Assembly (NCBI GenBank): GCA_030142905.1
Contig: JASJOG010000073.1
Coordinates: 992,001 to 1,056,000 of the forward strand
DNA from: Heliopora coerulea
Lineage: Eukaryota; Cnidaria; Anthozoa; Scleralcyonacea; Helioporidae
Direction: 5' to 3'
DNA length: 64,000 bases
Within the stretch, counting starts at the first letter, position 1. Each line of letters opens with the position of its first letter. Below the pieces are notes generated by a model that worked only from the letters and a program-made list of their open reading frames with translations, made no database searches and was not told the DNA's origin. Made by a program: the position numbers and the translations under genes. Positions 12,701-25,300 of this stretch are shown piece by piece.

Positions 12701-15700
12701 TTAGTCACCTGCTGAACACAACTACCAGAAGGTTTTCGAAATCTTCTTTGTTATGCTAATATAACAACTGTCTTTCGATTCCCTTTTGGGTGTTAAATGT
12801 TTACATGAAAAAGAAAACGTCGTAAGGTATACGTGGGTTGCAACCTGTCCCTTGGGATTCAAAAGACAATAATACGGCGGCCATGTTGGATCCACATTCA
12901 GTAGAAGTCAATAAGATTCTTTTGCGAAAGTTCAACTAACATGGTTGTCATGACGTTCCGTGCACGCCACCTATTCCGGCACTTGTATTCAGGTGGCGTA
13001 ATAAGGGGAACTGGCCATTGCACAAGCATGTAACATAGATGAGACGCATCCCTGCCTCAAATTTGTACTAAATGTTGTCCCCAGAATTTACTAATGGGGA
13101 GCTTAAGCAAAAGGCGTTCTTGGTTCACGGACTGCATTTTTCTTGCAATAGAATTTTTTCATGCAAAACAAAGAAGATGAATAAGTTTGCATCTCAAGGG
13201 CATAAACGAACATTCAAAACGCTGATCTCGTTCTAGACAGTCGTCAATGACAGCGTTTCTACGTTTTAGTGGTATCACCTAATCCTAGAACGTCGATATC
13301 TCTCAGTTAAGTTCACCGCTGACTCGCTGCTTACAGGTTTTATGACCTCCCTTGGGATGTTTAAGTTATTCATCGTCTTCATTGATTGTCTAACATTCAT
13401 AATCATAACATTCATAAAGAATCTCGGTTGGTTAAGACCCCGTTCACACGATACCGGTACGAAATGAAACCGTAACGAAATTATTACGGTTAGGCCTTGC
13501 GTTCACACGGTACCGGTAAGAAAAAGCATGAAATCGTAATGCTAGCCGTAACGATTTGAAACCGTAATCGTGTGAACAGGTTCGTACCGTGATATTTTGA
13601 TACCGGTGCAGTTTCGTACCGGTATCGTGTGAACGGGGTCTAAGCTCTCTAAGGCCCAGTTCAAACGTCGAACTTTTCATGTACCGAATCTAATGTTAAT
13701 GAGCAAGATCCTTTATTCAAACTGATCTGCATTTGACTCGGTACATGAAAAGTGCGACGTTTGAATTGGGCCTAACGTTCCACCACGGCTACTGGTTTCA
13801 ACAGGTCTTAACTGGTTTTTGAGTCATTTATAGAATCACACATGCTGCAGGTCTGAGGTCGCTGTAGGCGTGAACCGTTCATAATTTTAGGTGTGGTGGT
13901 TCTCAGAAGATAAACGCAGACAAGTAATAATTACAAAATCAGATTCAAGGAACAACGCCGTCTTGAAATCAGTAGTCAAATTACCTTAGGATTAATGCTT
14001 CCCCTCGGAAGGATTCTCACACGAATGGCATGTAATCGCTTTGATCCTTGGTCCTGAAAGTCAAAGAAACGAAATATGTCTCAATATTCTCGCGCATCGT
14101 AACTGGTAAGTTTGCGCTCCTTATTAAGGCCCGTTTACACGTGTGATTTTGCACGATGCGATTGTCATCCTGCTGTATGTAATAAACTCATGACAGTCTA
14201 TACAGCAAGATATCTGCTTATGATTGGCTCCAGTTTGTCCTCGATGCTCTCGTCAATTAAGCACATGCTATAAGGCACAAATCGCACGTTGTGATTGTCA
14301 TCCTGGTGTATGTAATAAGCTCATGACAGTCTATGCAGCATGATATCTGCTTATGATTCGCTACAGTTTGTCCTCAACATTCTCGTCAGCCAAACACATA
14401 CTCCAAGATTCCAATCGCAAGGCACAAAACCGCACGCGAAGACAACCTTTTACGTAATACCGGTATGCAGAGGTTCCCATTATTTGCGGACCACAATAGA
14501 AATCATAAATAATTCTAGAGGGAACACTGGAGCGAATTTGATGTCAGAAGTTCCCAAGATTTTGTTGATTAGGCCTTAAGTTTTGTTACAGGCACTAAAT
14601 GAGGCAGCAAGGAAGCCTGCTTCGTTACTCATCTATATTCCGGAGTTTAGAATAACAAATTTAAACAACATGAATTTCAAGCCTTTCTTTAAAACTTGCT
14701 CAATGGTGTCAAGCGAATTTATCAATTTCTAACGGAATTTGAAGAATTTGCTCATTAAACATCAAGAAATTGATCATAAAGCAATTTTCGAGTTCCTGTT
14801 GTCACAAATCAGGTACTAGAATTGAAGGTAAAACCTTTCTCCAAGTTGATATCAAACCAGCGATTATGCGATTCTAGTGACACTTGGGTTTCTTCGAGAC
14901 TCCTAATTATTCCACTAGGAACCTTGCCATGAACCATGACCCTGGTTTTGAGAGAACTGTAATCTATACCAAACTGTTAATTGGGCGCCAAACGCCCTAG
15001 TCTCAGTCCTTCAACTCCTACAAACTAATTATGCCCAATATGGCGGAACTACCAGCAGCTCAGACTAAAGACGTATGTCTTCTCTAGTTTCATTTGATAC
15101 CTCCTGGTAAACTATTCATAAGTGTTAACGCTGTACTTGACTAATACAAAAATTCAAAACACTTCTTGTGTTATCGTCGAATCAAGGAAACGATTTAAAA
15201 TGTAGGAAACGACCATTGGTGAGTTCACCAACCCACAGTTCTCCAACACGTCATCTCTTTTTTATAACTTAATGGGTTCCCAGCAAAAACATTTCTTTCG
15301 TTGCCAAAATAACGAGGAGAAACAGTACAAATAGCAAACATTCTTTCGTGTTTTGAAGCCGTAAGTTCTTTTTTATGGCAAAAACTTTCCCATGTTTCCA
15401 CGAGAAAACAGAAAAACGGTTTTCAGCCCATTTCTGCTCACGTTTTCAGATTGTTATTTAATAAAAAGGTTGCCCATAATACAGTGCGACGTGAGTCAAC
15501 AAGGTGAATGTATTTTGCCAGAAAGAAGCACTAATTCCAAAGGCAAAAGTTAAGCGATGGGGAATTTCACAAAGTGTTTTTTTTTTTTTTTGTTTTTCTT
15601 TTCTTTTTTCCTTTTATTTCCGACTACACGAAATTAAATATGTGAACTTAAGGCTTAACAAACCTCTATCACGGTGAATTCAACCTCATCCGAAAAATTA

Positions 15701-16497
15701 ATTTCCTGCTCCTGAAATACAAAGAAAGACTAGCCATCAGTTTAGAACAGCTAACATTAAGGATAGAATATGATAAGGATAGCATGATCATTCATCATAT
15801 GTTACAGATAAATCATGCACAGGAAACGGAGTTACAAGATTAATACGTCAATAATGATGTAAAAGCATATTACACTGACTGACGTACAAAAAGCAAAAAA
15901 GATCAGAGAATTGCGGACAGTTACGAGAGGAAATGCTAAAGTTTTGAGCAAAAGCTCTTCGTCGGAATGAAAGGTGAAATGATATAAAAACCAGGATATT
16001 TTTGGAGGTAAAACAACTATAAGAACCGTCGATTCTTATAATTTTCTTACGGATTTTAAGATTTTAGCGTTTAATTTTAACGTGCAATTGCATACGACAT
16101 TTTTGATTTCACGAATGGACTTGAAACATTTTTATTTATGAGAAACTATTTTCATCAGGAAAATGGAATGCGAGATACTTTTAAGGCTGAAGTGATGAAT
16201 GCAGTTAGCCTTGTTTACTTACTGTGTCAATCAGTTCACTGAAATGAAAGAAAAGTCTGGCATCTCTGTCACAACATTGAATAAAACCAAACCCGTCCTT
16301 CAAAGACGAAGCAAAACCCTTAAAAAAAATAAATAAAAAAATAAAAATATACTATACATATTCCTACACCTATATTTCTGTTTATAGAAAGGAGTACAGA
16401 AGAGGTTTGTACTAAAACCTCAAGCGAACACTTTCCTGCGCAGATCTCACACTCAGTCAGTAATAATATGATACACGCCTACAAGCTGCATTCGACT

Positions 16498-16550
<53 letters not shown>

Positions 16551-19500
16551 GGAAGGTTTCATTCTTGCTGCTCAAGATCTGTGCCTTCCAAAAAATTACA
16601 AGACAAAAATGATAAAAAAATAGCGATGACCCAATGTGCAGATTTTGTAACGCTAAACATGAAACTGTCGACTATCTGATCTCGGGATGCACAGTTTTGG
16701 CCCCAACTAAGTTCAAACAGCGACATGATAGAGTTGGACAATATATTCATTGGAAAATATGCCATCACTACGGGAAAGAAGTGTCCAGAAACGGGTACGA
16801 GCACCACCCTGACCCTGTATCAGAAATAGGAAATATAACTATCCTATGGGATTTCATCATACAGACAGGCAGGACTATCAAAGCAAATAGACCAGACATA
16901 TTGGTAAAAGACAAAAATGGTAAACTTTGCTTATTGATAGATATGGCCGTACCAGCTGACTGCAACGTATCTACCACAATTTACAAAAAACTCTCAAAAT
17001 ACAAAGACTTGGAAATAGAGTTCCAAAAAGTGTGTGGTATGAATGTGACCATGATTCCAGTAGTGATAGGCGCACTTGGTGTGATAAACAAAGGCACTGA
17101 AGAATTCACAAATAGAGTATCTGGACAGCCATGCCTAAGAGAAATTCAATATATTGTGTTGACAAGCACTGCCCACATTCTTCGAAGGACTCTGTCTATG
17201 TAATCAATAACCGCATGTCTGACTGATGTATTTAGATGTAAACATACAAATTCAATCAATAATTTTTTTTTATTTCTTTTTTTAACGGGTCTTTTAGCTG
17301 CTGGATGAAATCCAACATGACAACTGTCTCCAGCCTTAGGTCTTTGGGTGAGATCCGGTTGGATGATATGTAAACACAGACATCAAAGGAAATAAAAATA
17401 ATAATAATATAATAATAATAATAATAATAATAACAATAATAATAATAATAATGATGGGAGCCCGTAGCAGGCTGACACCCCTTCCACTGTCCTTAGTTGG
17501 GTGGTGTGCGAGTTGTAATGATAATAGTAATGATAATAATAATAATAATAACAAGCTGAGACCGCTTCCACTGTCCTTAGTTGGGTGGTGTGCAAGTTGT
17601 AATAATAATACTAGTACTAGTACTAGCACTAGCAGTAGCACTAGCAGTAGCAGTAGCAGTAGCACGAGCAGTAGCAGTAGCACTAGCAGTAGCAGTAGCA
17701 GTAGCACGAGCAGTAGCACGAGCACGAGCAGCAGCAGCAGCAGCAGCAGCAATAGTAGTAATAGTAATAATAGTAATAATAGCAGCAGCAATAGTAGTAA
17801 TAGTAATAATAGCAGCAGCAATAGTAGTAATAGTAATAATAGCAGCAGCAATAGTAGTAATAATAGCAGCAGCAATAGTAGTAATAATAGCAGCAGCAAT
17901 AGTAGTAATAATAGCAGCAGCAATAGTAGTAATAATAGCAGCAGCAATAGTAGTAATAATAGCAGCAGCAATAGTAGTAATAATAGCAGCAGCAATAGTA
18001 GTAATAAGAGCAGCAGCAGCAGTAATAGTAATAACAAGAGCAGCAGCAGCAGTAATAGTAATAACAAGAGCAGCAATAGCAGTAATAGTAATAATAGCAG
18101 CAGCAGTAATAGTAATAATAGCAGTAGCAGTAGCAGTAGCAGTAATAGCAGTAGCAGTAGCAGTAGCACTAATAGTAGCAGTAGCAGGAGCGGTAATAGT
18201 AGCAGTAGCAGTAGGAGCAGTAGTAGGAGCAGTAATAGTAGCAGTAGGAGCAGTAATAGTAGCAGTAGGAGCAGTAATAGTAGCAGTAGGGGCAGTAATA
18301 GTAGTAGTAGGGGCAGTAATAGTAGTAGTAGTAGGAGCAGTAATAGTAGTACAGTCGAACCTCGATTATCCGGACCTCGATTATCCGGACTTCTCGATTA
18401 TCCGGACTTTTTCTCTGGTCCCAATTTTTCATGAATATTAATTAGTACTTATAAAGATCAATGGGAATTATTTTTCCTTCCATAGAAGTGCAATTGAAAC
18501 AGATTTGTTTTCCTTTCGAACAGCGAAACCAACGATCGTATACGTTGTTGGGGATGAGGTGTATTCCGCTAAATTCTGATTGGCTCACAGCTGTTTCGTT
18601 GCTAAGTAAAATTTCACGCTAGACTGGCTTGATCCGCGTGGTATGTATGCAAATCACACGAGCTAGCGTCACAGTTTTCCGATAATCATGTCCACAAAGC
18701 GTAAGCGATCCATTCTTTCGATAAAAGATAAACAATCAATTATTTTACGATTAGACAAAGGAGAAAAAGGAACACACTTATCACTTGAATACGGCGTCAG
18801 CAAGCAGCAGATCTCTGATATACGAAAGAACAGAGAAAAGATCATGAAGTTCGCCGACAACTTGGAGACGAGCGAAAGATTGCAGCGAAAATCTTTGAAG
18901 ATTGCAAGTGATGAACAACTAGATAAAGCCCTGTATGCCTGGTTTATTCAGCAAAGAACATCTGGCACTCCAATTTCCGGTCCCCTTCTTCAAGAGAAGG
19001 CAAAGCACTTCTACAGACAGTTACACGTGGAGACAGTCGTAGACAGCGAATCCTTTAAAGCTTCATCAGGATGGTTAGAGAAATTCAAAAATCGCCATGG
19101 AATAAGAAACCTTAGTATCCAAGGTGAAAAACTTTCTGCAGCGGAAGAAACTGTTGAGCCTTTTTTGCATAAGTTGCATAAAATGATCGAAGAGAAAGGT
19201 TTAACCCCCGAACAAATCTACAACGCTGACGAAACGGGACTTCTGTGGAAATGTTTACCGGAAAGAACCCTTGTGTCATGCCGTGAGAAATCTGCCCCGG
19301 GCTTCAAAAAATCAAAGGATCGTTTGACTGTCCTTGGTTGTGCAAATGCCACAGGAACACATAAACTGAAACCTGTTCTGATTGGGAAATTTGCCAAGCC
19401 GCGTTGTTTTAAGAACGTAAACATGGATGCTTTACCAGTCATTTACAAGTCACAGAGGAACGCCTGGATGAACTCTGAGATTTTTGCCGAGTGGTTTAAG

Positions 19501-22256
19501 AAAGACTTCGTCCCGGCTGTTAAACGCCACCAGCTTACGCAAAACATTCCTTCACCTAAAGCTTTATTGGTGATCGACAACTGTTCTGCCTATCCCGAGG
19601 AACTGAGGAGCCGCGATGGTTCTGTTACTTGTGTGTTTCTCCCTCCAAACACAACTTCGCTGATTCAGCCAATGGATCAAGGCATCTTACAAGCAATGAA
19701 GACCCGTTACAAGCGGAAACTCCTTCAGAAAGTGATTTACGCTCAAGACCTTGATCCAACACAAAACATCAAGGAAATGGTAAAGCAACACACTGTGAAA
19801 GATGCACTCTATATGCTTGCTGATGCGTGGGAAGAGGGAAGCTCTGATTCCATATCCAAGGCATTCAGTAAGCTGCAAACTCACCCCAACGGCCAGCCAA
19901 CTGTTTCTCAGCCAGAACAAGAGGATATTTACGCCGAAACCATGATGGAAGTTTTGAGTCGAGTTGGCAACAGTGAAGGTCTTTCTTCTTCTGATGTCGA
20001 AGCCTGGTTAAATGCCGAAACTGAACTTCCTACTACGCCACAGATGTCAGACAAACAAATTTTGGCGAGTGTTGCAGAACAATCGGTTGAAGATGAAGTG
20101 ACCAGCGACGAGGAAGACGAAGGTGAAGATGAGAACACTGTCTCAAATTTTGAAGCTGTAGAATGTTTTAGAAAGTGTTTGTCATGGATGGAAATACAGA
20201 ACAATGTTGACACTATTCAAATTATGCAGCTTCGAAGAATGATGGAATTGGCAGTGCGAACACGATGTTGTTCTTTGAAGCAAACCAATTTGCTCCAACA
20301 TTTTAAGCGAGGGTAAAACCTATACTGTATATCTAGAAAACCAATGTAAATAGTTTTTGCATGAAGTTGTTTGTAAATGTTTTGTATTCATGTATGTCCA
20401 ACGATAATATGTGCACCATTAATTCCCGCATTTCTAACTTAATTAGTTTTATTTTTGTCTCGTTGACATTCATATTCTCGATTATCCGGACTCTCGATTA
20501 TCCGGACTCTTTATCCCGGTCCCAGTGAGTCCGGATAATCGAGGTTCGACTGTAGTAGGAGCAGTAATAGCAGTAGTAGGAGCAGTAATAGCAGTAGTAG
20601 GAGCAGTAATAGTAGCAGTAATAGTAGCAGTAATAGTAGCAGTAATAGTAGCAGTAATAGTAGCAGTAATAGTAGCAGTAATAGTAGCAGTAATAATAGC
20701 AGTAATAATAGCAGTAATAGTAGCAGTAATAATAGCAGTAATAGTAGCAGTAATAGCAGCAGCAGTAATAGCAGTAGCAGTAATAGCAGTAGCAGTAATA
20801 GCAGTAGTAGTAATAGCAGCAGCAGTAATAGCAGTAGCAGTAATAGCAGTAGCAGTAATAGCAGTAGCAGTAATAGCAGTAGCAGTAATAGCAGTAGTAG
20901 TAATAGCAGCAGCAGTAATAGCAGTAGCAGTAATAGCAGTAGCAGTAATAGCAGCAGCAGTAATAGCAGTAGTAGTAATAGCAGTAGCAGTAATAGCAGT
21001 AGCAGTAATAGCAGTAGCAGTAATAGCAGTAGCAGTAATAGCAGTAGCAGTAATAGCAGTAGCAGTAATAGCAGTAGCAGTAATAGCAGTAGCAGTAATA
21101 GCAGCAGCAGTAATAGCAGTAGCAGTAATAGCAGCAGCAGTAATAGCAGTAGCAGTAATAGCAGTAGCAGTAATAGCAGTAGCAGTAATAGCAGTAGCAG
21201 TAATAGCAGTAGCAGTAATAGCAGTAGCAGTAATAGCAGTAGCAGTAATAGCAGTAGCAGTAATAGCAGTAGCAGTAATAGCAGTAGCAGTAATAGCAGT
21301 AGCAGTAATAGCAGTAGCAGTAATAGCAGTAGCAGTAATAGCAGTAGCAGTAATAGCAGTAGCAGTAATAGCAGTAGCAGTAATAGCAGCAGCAGTAATA
21401 GCAGTAGCAGTAATAGCAGCAGCAGTAATAGCAGTAGCAGTAATAGCAGCAGCAGTAATAGCAGCAGCAGTAATAGCAGTAGCAGTAATAGCAGTAGCAG
21501 TAATAGCAGCAGCAGTAATAGCAGTAGCAGTAATAGCAGCAGCAGTAACAGCAGTAGCAGTAACAGCAGTAGCAGTAACAGCAGTAGCAGTAATAGCAGT
21601 AGCAGTAATAGCAGCAGCAGTAATAGCAGTAGCAGTAATAGCAGTAGCAGTAATAGCAGCAGCAGCAGCAGTAATAGCAGTAGCAGTAATAGCAGTAGCA
21701 GTAATAGCAGTAGCAGTAATAGCAGTAGCAGTAATAGCAGTAGCAGTAATAGCAGTAGCAGTAATAGCAGTAGCAGTAATAGCAGTAGCAGTAATAGCAG
21801 TAGCAGTAATAGCAGTAGCAGTAATAGCAGCAGCAGCAGCAGTAATAGCAGTAGCAGTAATAGCAGTAGCAGTAGCAGTAGCAGTAGCAGCAGTAGCAGC
21901 AGTAGCAGCAGTAGCAGCAGCAGCAGTAGCCGCAGCAGTAGCAGCAGTAATAGCAGTAGCCGCAGCAGTAGCAGCAGTAATAGCAGTAGCAGCAGCAGCA
22001 GCAATAGCAGTAGCAGCAGCACCAGCAGCAGCAACAGCACCAGCAGCAGCAACACAAGCAGCAACAGCACCAGCACCAGCACCAGCAACAGCACCAGCAC
22101 CAGCAACAGCACCAGCAACAGCACCAGCAACAGCACCAGCACCAGCAACAGCACCAGCATCAGCACCAGTAACAGCAGCAGGAACAGCAGCAGGAACAGC
22201 AGCAGCAACAGGAACAGCAGCACCAGCAGCAACAGGAACAGCAGCACCAGCAGCAA

Positions 22257-22288
<32 letters not shown>

Positions 22289-22322
22289 GGAACAGCAACA
22301 GGAACAGCAGCAGCAACAGCAG

Positions 22323-22367
<45 letters not shown>

Positions 22368-25300
22368 GAACAGCAGCAACAGGAACAGCAGCACCAGCAG
22401 CAGCAACAGCAATAGCAGCAGCAACAGCAGCAACAGCAACAGCAGTAGTAGCAGTAATGTATATGTAATGGCCAGAATATGAACTGGCCAAATAAAGCAT
22501 TTAATCGCATCCACAAAAGCTGCGACAAGAAAACGGATTTTGCTAAAATATCCTATATGTGCACAATTGAGAATAACCAGCGTACTGTAACTAGTCCTCA
22601 GATAGACAACAGATCAGCAGCTAACTTCGATGTGAGACTACGATACCCAACGTAAAGATGGCTTGTTAGACTATTCACTTCCATTTTAGTCCTTCTTGGG
22701 TTCAACTGATTTCTTATTAACTGAAGGTGAGGTCTGTATGGAAAAGTATTTGCCTGAGGTTTTCGTACAAATCGGTTTTTGAGGTTTTGATCAGAGTTTT
22801 GCTGTATTACATCTAGTTTACTTCTTAAGATTATTGTTGAGAAGATTTAACTACTTGTTTTGGTGGTTTCTTATGGTAAATCTTACGTAAAACTAACTTA
22901 AATCTGGTTTGTTTGTCTTCAAATCAACTCAATACTTTTCCCGCCAAGACTTGCCGGTCTGTACGAAAGACTTATTGCACGCCTAGGCGGCCTATCAGCA
23001 TACGTTATTTTGCGTAGAGACCGGATAGGGAGTTCAGCCATATAATAAATAAACTTATGTAACAATAACTAAAATCCGACCGACTAATAAACCATTCACA
23101 ACCGGCAGGAAAGCAAAAAAAAAAAAAAAAAATACATAAAAAAGATGTAACATGCACTCACGGTTTCTCTGATGTTGCACTCTTCTGTGGACTCCACTTC
23201 TTTAATCAGGTAAATTTCTGTAGCTCTCTTGAGTGAATCACGCCTGTCTGTAGAAAAAGAAAGTCATATCGACTGTGACACACTACTAACGCTACAGGAT
23301 GTGACAAACTCATTGTATTCAGGATGGTGGTACAAATGTTCGTCCAAATTTCCGGCAATTTTGTTTGATAGTATAATCTGCCACGAGTGAGGAACCAGGC
23401 GATCATCTTAATCTTAGGACAAATATTAGTGCCCAGCATAAAACACGAAACAAAGCCATTAAATAAGGCTACGTCCACGCGTATACGTTTTCAAATTTAT
23501 GCGTTTTCACTTGAAAACGCGTCAAAATTATTGCGTCCACATGAGTGTTTTTGGGTAGTATTCGCCTGTCCACAAGACAACGCTGATAACGATGGGAATG
23601 TTAATTAAATCATGTCAGGCCAATCAAAATCACTGATCTCTTTAGTGGTCTTCATGTAAGAGAAATCTCGAGCTCATAATCTAACTGTTAATTAGTTCAT
23701 ATTAAATTTTAAAAGTGTAGGTGTGATATACAAAACTATAGCGCTCTCTCATCACTTGTTTGCTGGGCTTCAACTCACTGTCGGTAACACAAAATCAAAA
23801 ACATTTCATACCGCTGAAATTGTATTAACTTTTGTCACAATTTGCACTTTCAAAACGACAACAAACAAGTTAACATCGGGGCAAAACAAATATATAAAAT
23901 TCTTTTTCGCCGACCAATATTCAAAATTTTTGTCCTTCAAATTTGGATGGGTAGGAAATTTTTCTATATATCTCAAGGGTAAATGAGTCAATTAATCAAT
24001 CAATCGATTGATCAAACAATCAAATTAATCAAATTAATGAAATCAATGAAATAAAAAATGCAATCAAATCAATCAAATCTGTCAATCAATCAAACCATCA
24101 ATCATTTAATCAATCAATTAATTAATTAATCAATCAATCAAGAAATCAATCAATTAAGAAATCAATGAACTAATGAATCAATCAATCAAATCAATGAAAT
24201 GAAATAAAAATGAAAAAATTCAATCAACTCAATCAAATAAATTAATCAAATCAAATCAATCTAATCTGTCAATTAATCAAACTATCAAACCATCAATCAA
24301 TCAATCATTCAATCAGCCAGTCAGTCAATCAAGACACACACATAAATTTGCAGATACATCGATCAATACCAAAATGAAAGGCATCACTTTACCAGTAGCA
24401 ATTTTAAATCCAACAACATCTCCAACGAAAACTGTGAATTCTCCCAAGACATCCTTTTCACCATAGGGTAGTTCTGATGACCCATCAACTGTGCTGTACT
24501 CAACTTTTCCATTTAAAGGCTCCTGTCTTTTGGAACGACAAAACACTTTCTTTACCGTCCCTTGGAATGTGTCGCGACTGATGTCTTCAAACTTCACCGT
24601 TCCTTCCGGCAAACGTTCAACAGAAACTGCAACTTCTTTGCCCTGTTAAGTTGTAGAACATTCAGTCACTAGCCATCTAAAACCAGTCCTTTAAATTATT
24701 ATTAAAATTCTAATTCAGGGCGCCCTTCAAGCAACAAATATCTGAAAACTGGCTGAGTTTTCACGAAATTTTTCTGGCCAACTCTCGTTTTTATCAAAAT
24801 AACGATAATGCAAACTCATTTCGGTTGCACAAATTAATTCGCTTGACAATATACGTTAGGCACAGCATCACGAAAAGAGCAAAGAGAAAGCCAAAAGGAA
24901 CACAAACCATCTAGCTACCGTATGAAGCAACCACGACGCAAAATGAATGAAACAAAATGAAACAGATTGCTGTTTATACACGCGAATAGAAGAACATGCC
25001 TACAGCAAAAACTCGAAAATATATAACCACATTAATGCCTGCGAACATTTCCTACACATTCAATCATTAAATCTACCCTCAAACAAATATAATCTTAATG
25101 AATCTACTATTCCACAAATTATCTTTAGTAACTGTAAAATATTAGACAAATCCAAACATTGGATGCTGTTGTTATTCAAAGAAGCTTAGTCTATTCACAG
25201 TAAAAAACCGCTCCACAACCACAGAACAAAAGCTTCGAAAGAGCTTGTAATATTCTATTCATACATTTGCTTGACGTCAATAGTTCTCTTCCTATGTATA

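Noticed and set aside
17336..18441. Long ORFs on both strands (poly-Leu, Ser/Asn-rich, Val/Ile/Ala-rich)
   Set aside because: They follow from triplet-repeat composition, have no unique domain, and end as soon as the repeat ends.
20482..22528. Five overlapping ORFs, up to 672 codons, of ATAIT, LLLLL, YCYYC and AVIAV repeats
   Set aside because: Same cause: the 15-bp satellite unit lacks stops in these frames. No reason to call a gene.
23985..24335. CRISPR-like array from repeated AATCA blocks
   Set aside because: Tetranucleotide microsatellite without spacer structure, in a eukaryotic intron.
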